The notes: generated from the sequence alone by a model not told the origin. 9,209 nt of DNA from Clostridia bacterium (GCA_017452035.1 JAFTNE010000033.1:1-9209), one strand, 5' to 3'. Positions 1-6,729 are shown, counted from the first letter of the stretch. Numbers and translations are program-made.

Positions 1-317
1 ATCTCAGTTCCAATGTGGCCGATCACCCTCTCCGGTCGGCTACCCATCGTCGACTTGGTGGGCCGTTACCTCACCAACTATCTAATGGGCCGCGAGCTCC
101 TCCTATACCGGCGGACCTTTTACCCCTCTGCGATGCCGCAGTGTGGTCTTATCCGGTATTAGCACAAATTTCTCTGTGTTATCCCAGTGTATAGGGCAGA
201 TTGCTCACGTGTTACTCACCCGTCCTCCACTAAGTGTATTGATACACTTCGTTCTACTTGCATGTGTTAAGCACGCCGCCAGCGTTCGTCCTGAGCCAGG
301 ATCAAACTCTTAAGTTT
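1..317 (-). rRNA. rrs: 16S ribosomal RNA, 5' part (runs off the left edge)
   Basis: Read on the minus strand, the gene starts close to 317 and contains the universal 16S 5' landmarks: AGAGTTTGATCCTGGCTCAG (reverse of 291-310), then GACGAACGCTGGCGGCGTGC and CACATGCAAG. Further in come GACGGGTGAGTAACACGTG, GGTAACGGCCCACCAAG and GGTGATCGGCCACA, and the left edge falls just after GGAACTGAGA. That is about the first 320 E. coli positions; the 3' three quarters are outside. The V1 hairpin is short (AAGTGTAT and its partner around 233-256). The 5' end at 317 is set by aligning AAACTTAAGAGTTTG with the E. coli mature start and could be off by a few bases. The 5' variable regions look Bacillota/Clostridia-like, but I cannot assign a genus. 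Confidence 0.97.
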
Positions 318-450
318 AATCTGACTATGTTAACTTTTGGTTGAGTCTTACTCAACCGCTGGCTAAAATCCTAAATAAATTGACTGTGTTTTATTTCGTA
401 CTTCTATTCTGTTTTCAAGCTTCATTTCCGCTCCCCACATAGTGGACAGC
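318..450 (-). other. 16S rRNA leader with perfect hairpin and boxA-like segment
   Basis: This is the transcribed spacer between the predicted rRNA start (about 450) and the mature 16S 5' end. It contains a perfect 7-bp hairpin, GGTTGAG / CTCAACC with loop TCTTA (339-357), 22 bases upstream of the mature end, a plausible processing or leader-folding element. A segment reading CTTGAAAACAGAATA on the minus strand (about 406-420) resembles the boxA-like antitermination region of Gram-positive rRNA leaders, but the match is partial. No protein can be supported in 318-785. That stretch otherwise holds the rRNA promoter(s), A/T-rich DNA and the promoter of the PH-domain gene. Confidence 0.5.
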
Positions 451-456
451 TTACAT

Positions 457-485
457 ATTTTACTACAAGGAGCTTGTATTGTCAA
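457..485 (-). promoter_or_regulatory. rRNA operon promoter
   Basis: On the minus strand there is a consensus -35 TTGACA (485-480), a 17-bp spacer and a -10 TAAAAT (462-457), placing the start near 450 and giving a leader of about 133 nt. Upstream (486-535) is very rich in A and T tracts, as expected for an UP element. Position and strength fit an rRNA promoter. Confidence 0.85.
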
Positions 486-538
486 CTACTTTTCGTAAAG
501 TTTTTTGATAAATTTTGATAATTTTTTACTCATCATTT

Positions 539-567
539 TTAGTAGATTTTACCCCGTTTTTTGTCAA
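539..567 (-). promoter_or_regulatory. possible second (upstream) rRNA promoter
   Basis: A second consensus TTGACA lies on the minus strand at 567-562, with TACTAA (544-539) after a 17-bp spacer. The -10 matches consensus at only three positions. Tandem promoters are common in rRNA operons, so this may be P1 to the stronger promoter about 80 bp downstream. It could also be chance in A/T-rich DNA. Confidence 0.3.
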
Positions 568-725
568 TAATTCATCAAAATTACGCGTTGTTTTTCTCTC
601 AAAAATCAAGGCATACCCAGGTTTTTTTTACATTTTTGACAGTTGTTTTACCACCTAAGTACCCTACCAAAACACGCATACCAATTTGGCTAAAGAACTA
701 CGATAGTTGAAATTTGAAAAACTGT

Positions 726-754
726 TTGACACTGTTGCGCGCGTAATATATAAT
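726..754 (+). promoter_or_regulatory. promoter of the PH-domain gene
   Basis: A perfect consensus promoter: TTGACA (726-731), 17-bp spacer, TATAAT (749-754). The start is expected near 761, giving a leader of about 25 nt with an AGAGG ribosome binding site at 771-775. It fires away from the rRNA promoter. Confidence 0.9.
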
Positions 755-785
755 GATAATACAAAATTTGAGAGGATAACATTGT

Positions 786-1424
786 ATGCAAATCAACGAA
801 AGATATTTTAACGACAACACAAACCAAATGCACGAAATTGACGACGTTTTGACGGACGGTGAAAAGATCCTTTGGCGTGGCAAACCCAACAAAACATCTT
901 ACATTTGGGCTGCCGTACTCAAAATGATGCCCATTGCACTGCTTTGGTTGGCAATTGATGGTGGCTTTATTGCAATGATGTTAACATCAGACGAAACCCC
1001 TACTGAAATGTTATGGTTTATTATTCCATTTTTTGCTATTCACCTTGCACCAGTGTGGATTTGGATAGGCAACATCGTAAAAGCCGTTGCCGAAATCAAA
1101 AACATAGAGTACGCCATAACTGACAAGCGCGTAATTGTGCGCAGTGGTATGGTAGGTATCGACTTTAAGTTTATCAACCACACGGAAATTGACAGCGTGA
1201 ACGTAAAGGTTAGTTTTGTGGATAAGCTTTGCAAAGTGGGCGACGTGTACATCAACTCAACAAGCAACTCGGCTGTGTTGTTTGACTTGACCGACCCATA
1301 CTATGTGGCTAAAAACCTACAAAAGTTGAGCTTTGACGTTAAAACTGACGTTCAGTACCCCAATTCAATGCGACCAGATGACAACAATGGTTATCACACA
1401 ACATACACTGATGACACATTTTAA
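786..1424 (+). CDS. bacterial PH-domain membrane protein (bPH_2/DUF304-like)
   Basis: 212-residue protein of unknown cellular role. An N-terminal segment contains WRGKP (30-34), a motif often seen just before the membrane part of bPH_2 proteins. Two hydrophobic segments follow (about 39-66 and 75-101), both long enough to span the membrane. Then comes a cytoplasmic, mostly beta region (about 105-184) with the typical YAITDKRVIVRSG start (109-121) of a bacterial PH domain. The tail (185-212) is hydrophilic and rich in Asn, Asp, Pro and Tyr. The ATG at 786 follows AGAGG by 10 bases. It is monocistronic, with its own consensus promoter and terminator. Bacterial PH proteins of this type (YdbS/YdbT group) are membrane anchored and their ligands are mostly unknown, so I assign no function. 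Family confidence is high from domain order; no single residue is diagnostic. Confidence 0.8.
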   Translation: MQINERYFNDNTNQMHEIDDVLTDGEKILWRGKPNKTSYIWAAVLKMMPIALLWLAIDGGFIAMMLTSDETPTEMLWFIIPFFAIHLAPVWIWIGNIVKAVAEIKNIEYAITDKRVIVRSGMVGIDFKFINHTEIDSVNVKVSFVDKLCKVGDVYINSTSNSAVLFDLTDPYYVAKNLQKLSFDVKTDVQYPNSMRPDDNNGYHTTYTDDTF

Positions 1425-1450
1425 CACAAGCGCAACATAATTATTAATTA

Positions 1451-1482
1451 AAGTGGGAGGATGGTATCCTCCCCTACTTTTT
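1451..1482 (+). terminator. intrinsic terminator of the PH-domain gene
   Basis: Stem GGGAGGAT (1455-1462) / ATCCTCCC (1466-1473) with a 3-base loop, followed by CCTACTTTTT. It lies 30 bases after the stop codon. Confidence 0.85.
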
Positions 1483-1513
1483 ACACTTTTCTTGCGCATG
1501 ACAAAATCTTAAA

Positions 1514-1547
1514 ACAAAAAGGCACTCAACTTTGAGTGCCTTTTCTG
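1514..1547. terminator. bidirectional terminator between convergent genes
   Basis: A 12-bp stem AAAAGGCACTCA (1517-1528) / TGAGTGCCTTTT (1533-1544) with a 4-base loop. The minus-strand reading ends in TTTTTGTTTT, so it mainly serves the EF-G-like gene whose stop is at 1607. The plus-strand reading ends in TTTTCTGTT and could back up the preceding terminator. Confidence 0.85.
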
Positions 1548-1606
1548 TTAAAGTTTGATGTTAGTAAGTAATTATTGTGGCAACTACACTACTTCCCTAC
1601 GTGAGA

Positions 1607-3664
1607 TTAGTCGTCAGCGTTAATTTTCTTAGCTTCTTCGATAATCTTTGGAGCTGCTGCAGGTGGAACCATTTCGTAGCGAGCAAACTTAAGTGAGTAA
1701 CTACCACGGCCTTGTGTCATAGAACGAAGGTCTGTTGCGTACTTCAAAACTTCGGCAAGAGGAGCTTCGGCTGTAACAATTTGCTTACCACCAACAAGGT
1801 CGGTACCCATAATGCGACCACGACGTTTGTTCATATCGCCCATAACGTCACCAAGGTAGCTTTCGGGAACGGTAATTTGCAGTTCGTAGATAGGTTCAAG
1901 CAAAACTGGGTTAGCTTGTTCGCAACCAGACTTGTATGCCAGGCTTGCTGCCATTTGGTATGCAATATCCTTACTGTCTACTGGGTGGCTAGAACCATCA
2001 AACAATGTAGCTTTCAAGTCAACCATTGGGTAACCTGCCAAAACGCCCTTAGCAATTGCGTTGCGAAGTCCCTTTTCTACAGATGGGATAAATTGACGTG
2101 GAACTGTACCACCAACTACTGCGTCTACAAACTCGAATACGCCGTCAGCTGCGCCTGGTTCGAAACGAACTTTACAGTGACCGTATTGACCAGCACCACC
2201 AGATTGCTTTTTGTGCTTACCTTCAGCCTCTACGCACTTGCGAATAGTTTCACGGTAAGGAATACGTGGGTCGGTAAGAACTGCTTCACAGTTGTACTTG
2301 GATTTGAGCTTTTTGCACAAAATGTCAAGTTGAGTATCGCCAAGACCGGACAAAATCATTTCGCCTGTTTCGGGGTCTTTTGTTACTGTAAATGCAATAT
2401 CTTCGTCTTTAAGTTTGTTCAAACCACCAAAGATCTTGTCCTCATCACCCTTCTTAGCTGCGTAAACTGCTCTGGAGTAAACAGGAGTTGGCAATTGAAT
2501 TGGCTCCATGTGAACTTCGCTACCTTCGCAAAGAACGTCGCCAGTGCTTGTGGATGCAAGTTTAGCAAGAGCTGCAATATCGCCTGCGCAAGCACAGTCG
2601 GCACCTTCTTGCTTTTTGCCCTTCATAAAGTACACTTGAGAAATCTTTTCTTGACTGTCGGTGGTCATGTTCATAAGTGTCATACCACTACGCAACGTAC
2701 CAGAAATAACGCGGAAGATGGAAAGACGGCCAACAAATGGGTCAGCAATAGTTTTGAATACGCGCAAAACAACTTTGCCATTAGCATCAGCTGGAAGATT
2801 GATTGCATTACCAGAGCCATCGAGAACCTTTGTCAAACGGTCTGCACTTGGCATAGAGTCAACAATCATATCCATAAGGTTGAATACGCCACGGTTTTGC
2901 AATGCTGTACCAGCAACAACTGGGATAGCTGTACCTTGAGCGATACCATTTGCAATACCTGTTGCAATTTCTTCTTGAGTGAGTTCTTCGCCATCGAAGA
3001 ATTTCATCATGAGTTCGTCGTCAGTTTCTGCTGCAACTTCTACAAGTTTTTCACGGCAAGCTGCAACTTCGTCTTGAAGGCTAGCTGGGATGTCGTTGGA
3101 AATTGTCTTTTCTTTGAAGTTTGCAAAGGACATGTTAACAACGTTAACAGAACCTGTCATCTTGCCACCGTCCATTTGTGGAACAACAACTGGAACAACC
3201 TTGGAGAATTTTTCGGTGATAGCTTCAACAGTCTTTTGGAAGGAAGAGTTTTCCTTATCTACACCGTTTACAAAGATGATAGCTGGGATTTTGTGTGCCA
3301 AGCAATATTCAAGTGCCTTTTCGGTACCAACTGTCAAACTACCAGATGCACTTGTAACGATAACTGCGCTATCTGCTGCTGACAAAGCCATCAACATTTC
3401 GCTTTCAAAATCGAAGTAACCAGGTACGTCAATAAGGTTGATTTTTACGCCTTTGTAGTTGCAGTTTGCAACAGCAAGGCTGATGGATATTTTGCGAGAA
3501 ATCTCTTCTGCATCAAAGTCCATTGTTGTGTTACCATCGTCTGTGCGACCTTGACGGTCGATAGCACGAGTATTGTACAAAATTGCCTCTGCCAAAGTGG
3601 TTTTACCTTCGCCACTGTGACCAATAAGTGCAACGTTTCTGATGTCTTTTGCGAGAATTGCCAT
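1607..3664 (-). CDS. elongation factor G-like translational GTPase (EF-G paralogue, FusA2/EF-G2 type)
   Basis: 685-residue cytoplasmic GTPase with the full five-domain EF-G layout, close to the usual 690-705. Domain I has a P-loop GHSGEGKT (15-22), a switch-I region ending RKISIS (57-62) where EF-G has RGITI, and a G3 motif DVPGYFDF (79-86). Domain II is about 290-390. Domain IV has SGGAGQYG (488-495) and the tip loop DGSSHPVDS (556-564), keeping the tip His (560). Domain V ends with RSMTQGRGSYSLKFARYE (647-664). The G motifs depart from canonical EF-G: Tyr83 replaces the catalytic His of DTPGH, and NGVD (133-136) replaces NKxD. These departures and the altered P-loop resemble the EF-G-like paralogues typified by T. 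thermophilus EF-G-2, so this is probably not the main fusA. Its exact role in translation is not established. The ATG at 3664 has AGGAG six to seven bases upstream; it is monocistronic. Confidence 0.9.
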   Translation of the reverse strand: MAILAKDIRNVALIGHSGEGKTTLAEAILYNTRAIDRQGRTDDGNTTMDFDAEEISRKISISLAVANCNYKGVKINLIDVPGYFDFESEMLMALSAADSAVIVTSASGSLTVGTEKALEYCLAHKIPAIIFVNGVDKENSSFQKTVEAITEKFSKVVPVVVPQMDGGKMTGSVNVVNMSFANFKEKTISNDIPASLQDEVAACREKLVEVAAETDDELMMKFFDGEELTQEEIATGIANGIAQGTAIPVVAGTALQNRGVFNLMDMIVDSMPSADRLTKVLDGSGNAINLPADANGKVVLRVFKTIADPFVGRLSIFRVISGTLRSGMTLMNMTTDSQEKISQVYFMKGKKQEGADCACAGDIAALAKLASTSTGDVLCEGSEVHMEPIQLPTPVYSRAVYAAKKGDEDKIFGGLNKLKDEDIAFTVTKDPETGEMILSGLGDTQLDILCKKLKSKYNCEAVLTDPRIPYRETIRKCVEAEGKHKKQSGGAGQYGHCKVRFEPGAADGVFEFVDAVVGGTVPRQFIPSVEKGLRNAIAKGVLAGYPMVDLKATLFDGSSHPVDSKDIAYQMAASLAYKSGCEQANPVLLEPIYELQITVPESYLGDVMGDMNKRRGRIMGTDLVGGKQIVTAEAPLAEVLKYATDLRSMTQGRGSYSLKFARYEMVPPAAAPKIIEEAKKINADD

Positions 3665-3723
3665 TTTAATGCTCCTAAAAGTATATTTTTTAAAGTGTTC
3701 AAATTTTTACACCACTGTGAATT

Positions 3724-3752
3724 ATTATAACTTATTTAAAGAACAATTTCAA
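3724..3752 (-). promoter_or_regulatory. promoter of the EF-G-like gene
   Basis: Minus-strand TTGAAA (3752-3747), 17-bp spacer, TATAAT (3729-3724). The start near 3717 gives a leader of about 53 nt before the ATG at 3664. Confidence 0.85.
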
Positions 3753-3804
3753 TAGCAAACGGAAAAAAACTTGTAAAAAAATTAAAAATTTTGCTGACCT
3801 GATT

Positions 3805-3845
3805 ACGTTTGCAGTTGCAATTTTCCTGCGCGCCTTTGCAAACGT
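3805..3845. repeat. 9-bp inverted repeat upstream of the EF-G-like promoter
   Basis: ACGTTTGCA (3805-3813) and TGCAAACGT (3837-3845) are exact inverted copies separated by 23 bases. It sits between the racemase-like stop codon and the EF-G-like promoter. It could be a long-looped RNA structure at the end of the racemase-like transcript or a protein binding site. There is no clean T-run directly after it. Confidence 0.4.
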
Positions 3846-3862
3846 GTTTGACCGAATAAATT

Positions 3863-3881
3863 TTGCAACACAATGTTGCAA
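3863..3881 (-). terminator. terminator-like hairpin after the racemase-like gene
   Basis: TTGCAACA (3863-3870) and TGTTGCAA (3874-3881) form an 8-bp stem with a 3-base loop, 15 bases past the TAG stop at 3896-3898. The minus-strand reading continues AAATTTATT, a weak U-tract, so termination is likely but not strong. Confidence 0.5.
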
Positions 3882-3895
3882 TTAGCACGCCAAAA

Positions 3896-4576
3896 CTACT
3901 GCAAAAAGCGCGAGTATTCTTCCTCAATGCTGTTACCATTTGCGTCTATAACAAAAATTTCGCCATCCTCCTTGGCGTGCTTTTTGTATCTTTTTCTAAT
4001 TCGTCTTGCAACGCCATCAAGACTATCGAAAATTTGCACGTTGGGAAACACCCTTGCAAAGCAATTTTTGTACAAATTCATAGATGAGTGCGCCAGCGCA
4101 ATACAATCGAACTGACCGTCAAATGGGGCTGTTACATCACGAACGTAGTCTACAATATTTTTGATGTTGCCTGCCTCTGCCAAAGAGGGGAAATCGGCCA
4201 TTGGACAGGGCAAAGTGTTGGGTTGCCTCAAAAACTTTACCTTTGGTCCACCACACACCAACACGTTAGAAATTGTGTACGTTGTTGCGTGATTTACCGG
4301 AGCTTCGCAACCAAAAATGGGGTATTCGCTTTGCCCAGTGAGATATTTGTAAGCACCCATAGACAAATCTACTGACGACAAAACAACACAGTCGCATCCA
4401 CGATTTTGCAAGACTTGTAGATACTTTTGACCAAGTTGACACAACTGTCCCTTTTGCATGCTGTGCAATTTTTCTTGACACAGTAGCGCCACAATGGTGC
4501 ATGGCACCACCTGTTTAAGTTTGTACACCGTTGGAAAAATACCTACACCATCATCCACAATACCTATCGTTACCAT
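3896..4576 (-). CDS. glutamate racemase-like protein lacking both catalytic cysteines
   Basis: 226 residues, shorter than usual MurI (about 250-280). The Asp/Glu racemase fold is recognisable end to end. IGIVDDGVG (4-12) matches the MurI start IGVFDSGVGG and keeps the first Asp. GCDCVVLSSVDLS (60-72) aligns with GC-IVIACNTAS, and PIFGCEAPV (86-94) with the PVIGVIEP segment. FDCIALAHSSMNLYK (156-170) aligns with the D-LILGCTHYPLLK segment, and FDSLDGVARRIR (183-194) with the C-terminal IDSAE-VA helix. The two catalytic Cys fall at Ser68 (CNT reads SVD) and His163, and the general-base His after the second Cys reads Ser165. Racemase activity by the two-Cys mechanism is therefore unlikely; a pseudoenzyme or altered chemistry is my inference. 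The start is ATG 4576, because GGAGGG stands 4 bases upstream; a longer frame to 4657 has no such site. Monocistronic. Confidence 0.7.
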   Translation of the reverse strand: MVTIGIVDDGVGIFPTVYKLKQVVPCTIVALLCQEKLHSMQKGQLCQLGQKYLQVLQNRGCDCVVLSSVDLSMGAYKYLTGQSEYPIFGCEAPVNHATTYTISNVLVCGGPKVKFLRQPNTLPCPMADFPSLAEAGNIKNIVDYVRDVTAPFDGQFDCIALAHSSMNLYKNCFARVFPNVQIFDSLDGVARRIRKRYKKHAKEDGEIFVIDANGNSIEEEYSRFLQ

Positions 4577-4655
4577 ACTACCCTCCATTGTTACATACAA
4601 AAATTGCAAAGTTTTGACCAAAATTTGCATTTGTAGCAAACAAAACACCTTGCAC

Positions 4656-4684
4656 ATTTTAGTTTACTGTGCTAAATACCTCAA
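4656..4684 (-). promoter_or_regulatory. candidate promoter of the racemase-like gene
   Basis: Minus-strand TTGAGG (4684-4679), 17-bp spacer, TAAAAT (4661-4656), for a start near 4649 and a leader of about 73 nt before ATG 4576. Four of six -35 bases match consensus. Confidence 0.5.
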
Positions 4685-4742
4685 AATGTTCAATTTGTTA
4701 GGAAATTTGATAATTTTTTGTTAAAAAACTGTCGTCAAATTG

Positions 4743-4771
4743 TTGCGTTATATTTTAAAATGTGGTACTAT
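4743..4771 (+). promoter_or_regulatory. candidate promoter of rpsT
   Basis: TTGCGT (4743-4748), 17-bp spacer, TACTAT (4766-4771) preceded by TGG, an extended -10. The start is near 4778, with a 40-nt leader. A second extended -10, TGGTATAAC (4789-4797), lies too close to the AAGGAG site at 4807-4812 to be convincing. Confidence 0.55.
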
Positions 4772-4818
4772 TATTAGGCTAAAAAATATGGTATAACTAT
4801 GATTACAAGGAGATACTA

Positions 4819-5247
4819 ATGGCTAACATTAAATCCGCAGAAAAAAGAGTTTCTGTATCCGCAACAAAAAAACTTCAAAACCAAATGGTTCGTTCTCAAA
4901 TGCACACAGCTGTTAAAAAGTTTAACGCTGCTATTTCCGAGGGCGATGTAGAAACTGCAAAAGCTTTGTTGCCTATTGCTTGCTCTCAAGTTGATAAAGC
5001 TGCAAAGAAGGGTGTTATCCACAAGAATGCCGCTAACCACAAGAAGGGTCAACTTGCTAAGGCAGTTAGCCAACTTGAAAGAGGTATCGTTGTTGTTAAG
5101 GTTGACGCCAAGACTTTGAAACAAGCTGAACAAAAGGCTGCTGCACAAAGAAAGGCTGAAGAAGCTGCAACAATCAAAGCTCAACGTAACCAAGCTAAAA
5201 AAGCTAAGGAAGCTGCTAAGCAACCTACACCTGGTAAGAAAAAGTAA
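4819..5247 (+). CDS. rpsT: 30S ribosomal protein S20 with long C-terminal extension
   Basis: 142 residues; bacterial S20 is usually 85-90. Residues 1-87 are a normal S20: MANIKSAEKR at the start, the basic helices that bind 16S rRNA, and the conserved KKGVIHKNAANHKKGQLAK (63-81). Residues 88-142 have no counterpart in ordinary S20. The extension begins GIVVVKVDAKTLKQ, continues as an Ala/Lys/Gln/Glu-rich stretch (about 98-134) likely to be a charged helix, and ends PTPGKKK. The frame is continuous and uses the same lysine, alanine and glutamine codons as the core, so this is not an obvious frameshift product. The ATG at 4819 has AAGGAG (4807-4812) at six bases. It has its own promoter and a strong terminator. 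S20 binds near the foot of the 30S subunit; what the extension contacts is unknown. Confidence 0.95.
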   Translation: MANIKSAEKRVSVSATKKLQNQMVRSQMHTAVKKFNAAISEGDVETAKALLPIACSQVDKAAKKGVIHKNAANHKKGQLAKAVSQLERGIVVVKVDAKTLKQAEQKAAAQRKAEEAATIKAQRNQAKKAKEAAKQPTPGKKK

Positions 5248-5280
5248 GCTTGCGAAACAATTTACAATTCTGCACAAATC

Positions 5281-5315
5281 AAAAAGACTTTGGGACAACC
5301 AAAGTCTTTTTTTTT
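5281..5315 (+). terminator. intrinsic terminator of rpsT
   Basis: A 13-bp stem AAAAAGACTTTGG (5281-5293) / CCAAAGTCTTTTT (5299-5311) with a 5-base loop and a run of nine Ts to 5315. It lies 33 bases after the stop codon. The stem is preceded by As, so it may also act on the opposite strand. Confidence 0.95.
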
Positions 5316-5331
5316 ACATTTTGCACTACTC

Positions 5332-5366
5332 AAAAAAGCGCTATACCACCATGGTATAACGCTTTT
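5332..5366 (-). terminator. terminator of the serine dehydratase gene, usable both ways
   Basis: AAAAGCG (5334-5340) pairs with CGCTTTT (5360-5366) and TATACCA (5342-5348) with TGGTATA (5352-5358), with one C/A mismatch and a 3-base loop. The minus-strand transcript ends in six Us (5337-5332). It lies about 125 bases past the sdaA stop; nothing stronger is visible in 5367-5491, which holds no gene. Confidence 0.75.
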
Positions 5367-5491
5367 AATTTATATTATAACTTTAATACAAATATATCTT
5401 TATTATTGACTACCTTTTTATTGGTTTAGCATTTTGATGCTGTTAGACATGTTAATACAAACTTCCGTTTAGCACTGGGATACCATCATAA

Positions 5492-6697
5492 TTACTCTGG
5501 TTTGTGGGGGAAGTTTTTGGCAAGTCCACCTTCGCTTGTTTCGCGATACTCTTTGCGCAAATCTCGTCCCGTTTGGTACATTGTGTTTACAACTGTATCA
5601 AAGGAGATTTTGCGTGTGTGAGTAAGAAAGGTTGCCAATGATACTGCGTTCAATGCACGCATTGCTGCAACTGCGTTACGCTCGATACATGGTATTTGCA
5701 CCAAACCTCCAATGGGGTCGCAGGTAAGTCCAAGGTGGTGTTCCATTGCTATTTCGGCAGCGTACTCAATTTGGTCGAGGTCCATATCACCAATTTGTGC
5801 AACTGCTGCAGCTGCCATACTGCAAGCTGAGCCAATTTCTGCTTGACAACCACATTCAGCGCCACTGATAGATGCGTTTGTCTTGATAAGGTTACCGATA
5901 ATTCCTGCCGTTGCAAGGGCCTCAAGTACCTGTTGTTCCGTCAAACCTTTGGTTGTTTGTTGGTACTTCAACACAGCTGGCAACACGCCACACGCGCCAC
6001 ACGTGGGGGCTGTAACAATTGTGCCACCACTGGCATTTTCTTCGCTGACAGCAAAAGCATAGGCGCAAACAATACGGTTTTCGTGGGTGGCAGTAGTTTC
6101 ATCTGGATGAACGCCGTTGTACAAAATTTTTGCCTTGCGCTCGGTACCAAGACCACCAGCCAAAACTCCCTCAGCCACAAGACCACGGTCAATGGATTGT
6201 TTCATAACACCCCAAATGTTAGCAAGGTAGTCCCAAATGGCAACTCCCTCAAAACGCTCAACGTACTGTGGCAAAGTTATTTCGTTTGCGCGACAAAATG
6301 CGCAAATTTGCTCAAATGAGTTGTGTGGGTATACCTCAAGTGGAGTGATGGATGCTTGGCCTTCCACTGCGATTGCGCCACCACCTACGGAAAACACTCG
6401 CCAAAAGCCCAACTGGTTTGCGCCATCAAGGGCAAAAATTTCCATTGTGTTGGGATGTGGAAGGTTGGTTGTTTTGGCGTCAAACACAATTTCCACTGGT
6501 TTTGTTGCCGTCTTTTTGATAACAGCATCGGTGCCGTGTCCTTTGCCCGTTAGCGCCAAAGAGCCGTACAACGTAACCTTGTAGCTTGTTGCATGAGGGT
6601 AGGCCTCACAAAACAACTTGACAGCCTTTTCTGGGCCCATTGTGTGCGAACTGGATGGTCCACAACCTATTTTGTACAATTCTACAAGACTTTTCAT
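5492..6697 (-). CDS. sdaA: L-serine dehydratase (L-serine ammonia-lyase), single-chain iron-sulfur type
   Basis: 401-residue cytoplasmic enzyme converting L-serine to pyruvate and ammonia with a [4Fe-4S] cluster. Both domains are fused, as in E. coli SdaA (454 residues) and unlike two-subunit SdaAA/SdaAB. The N-terminal domain (1 to about 150) has GPSSSHTMGP (13-22), YGSLALTGKGHGTD (44-57) and the VGGGAI loop (104-109). It is about 50 residues shorter than E. coli, mainly in 60-130. The catalytic domain has ENASGGTIVTAPTCGACG (220-237), NASISGAECGCQAEIG (274-289) and GLTCDPIGGLVQIPCIERNA (323-342). Cys284, Cys326 and Cys337 fit the three cluster ligands. The protein ends RETSEGGLAKNFPHKPE without the C-terminal Cys that I recall at the end of E. 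coli SdaA. The ATG at 6697 follows AGGAAAGG (6711-6704). It has its own consensus promoter and diverges from the uracil permease gene. Confidence 0.95.
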   Translation of the reverse strand: MKSLVELYKIGCGPSSSHTMGPEKAVKLFCEAYPHATSYKVTLYGSLALTGKGHGTDAVIKKTATKPVEIVFDAKTTNLPHPNTMEIFALDGANQLGFWRVFSVGGGAIAVEGQASITPLEVYPHNSFEQICAFCRANEITLPQYVERFEGVAIWDYLANIWGVMKQSIDRGLVAEGVLAGGLGTERKAKILYNGVHPDETTATHENRIVCAYAFAVSEENASGGTIVTAPTCGACGVLPAVLKYQQTTKGLTEQQVLEALATAGIIGNLIKTNASISGAECGCQAEIGSACSMAAAAVAQIGDMDLDQIEYAAEIAMEHHLGLTCDPIGGLVQIPCIERNAVAAMRALNAVSLATFLTHTRKISFDTVVNTMYQTGRDLRKEYRETSEGGLAKNFPHKPE

Positions 6698-6729
6698 AAG
6701 GCACCTTTCCTTTTACTAAAACAATGCTA

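Noticed and set aside
486..720. Small gene in the A/T-rich gap between rRNA and PH-domain genes
   Set aside because: Only short frames without ribosome binding sites are seen on either strand; base composition fits promoter and UP-element DNA.
1712..3382. Very long plus-strand open frame (556 codons) opposite the EF-G-like gene
   Set aside because: It lies wholly inside a gene with full-length family identity, has no ribosome binding site, and its translation is rich in Cys, Asn, Trp and Phe without any domain, as expected for an antisense shadow.
4577..4657. Longer start for the racemase-like protein at ATG 4657
   Set aside because: The extra 27 residues have no counterpart in the family and no ribosome binding site, whereas GGAGGG stands just before ATG 4576. 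The candidate -10 (4661-4656) also overlaps the upstream ATG.
4816..5298. 160-codon minus-strand frame opposite rpsT
   Set aside because: It is the complement of the Lys/Ala-rich S20 codons (giving Phe/Leu/Ser/Cys runs), starts inside the rpsT terminator and has no supporting signals.
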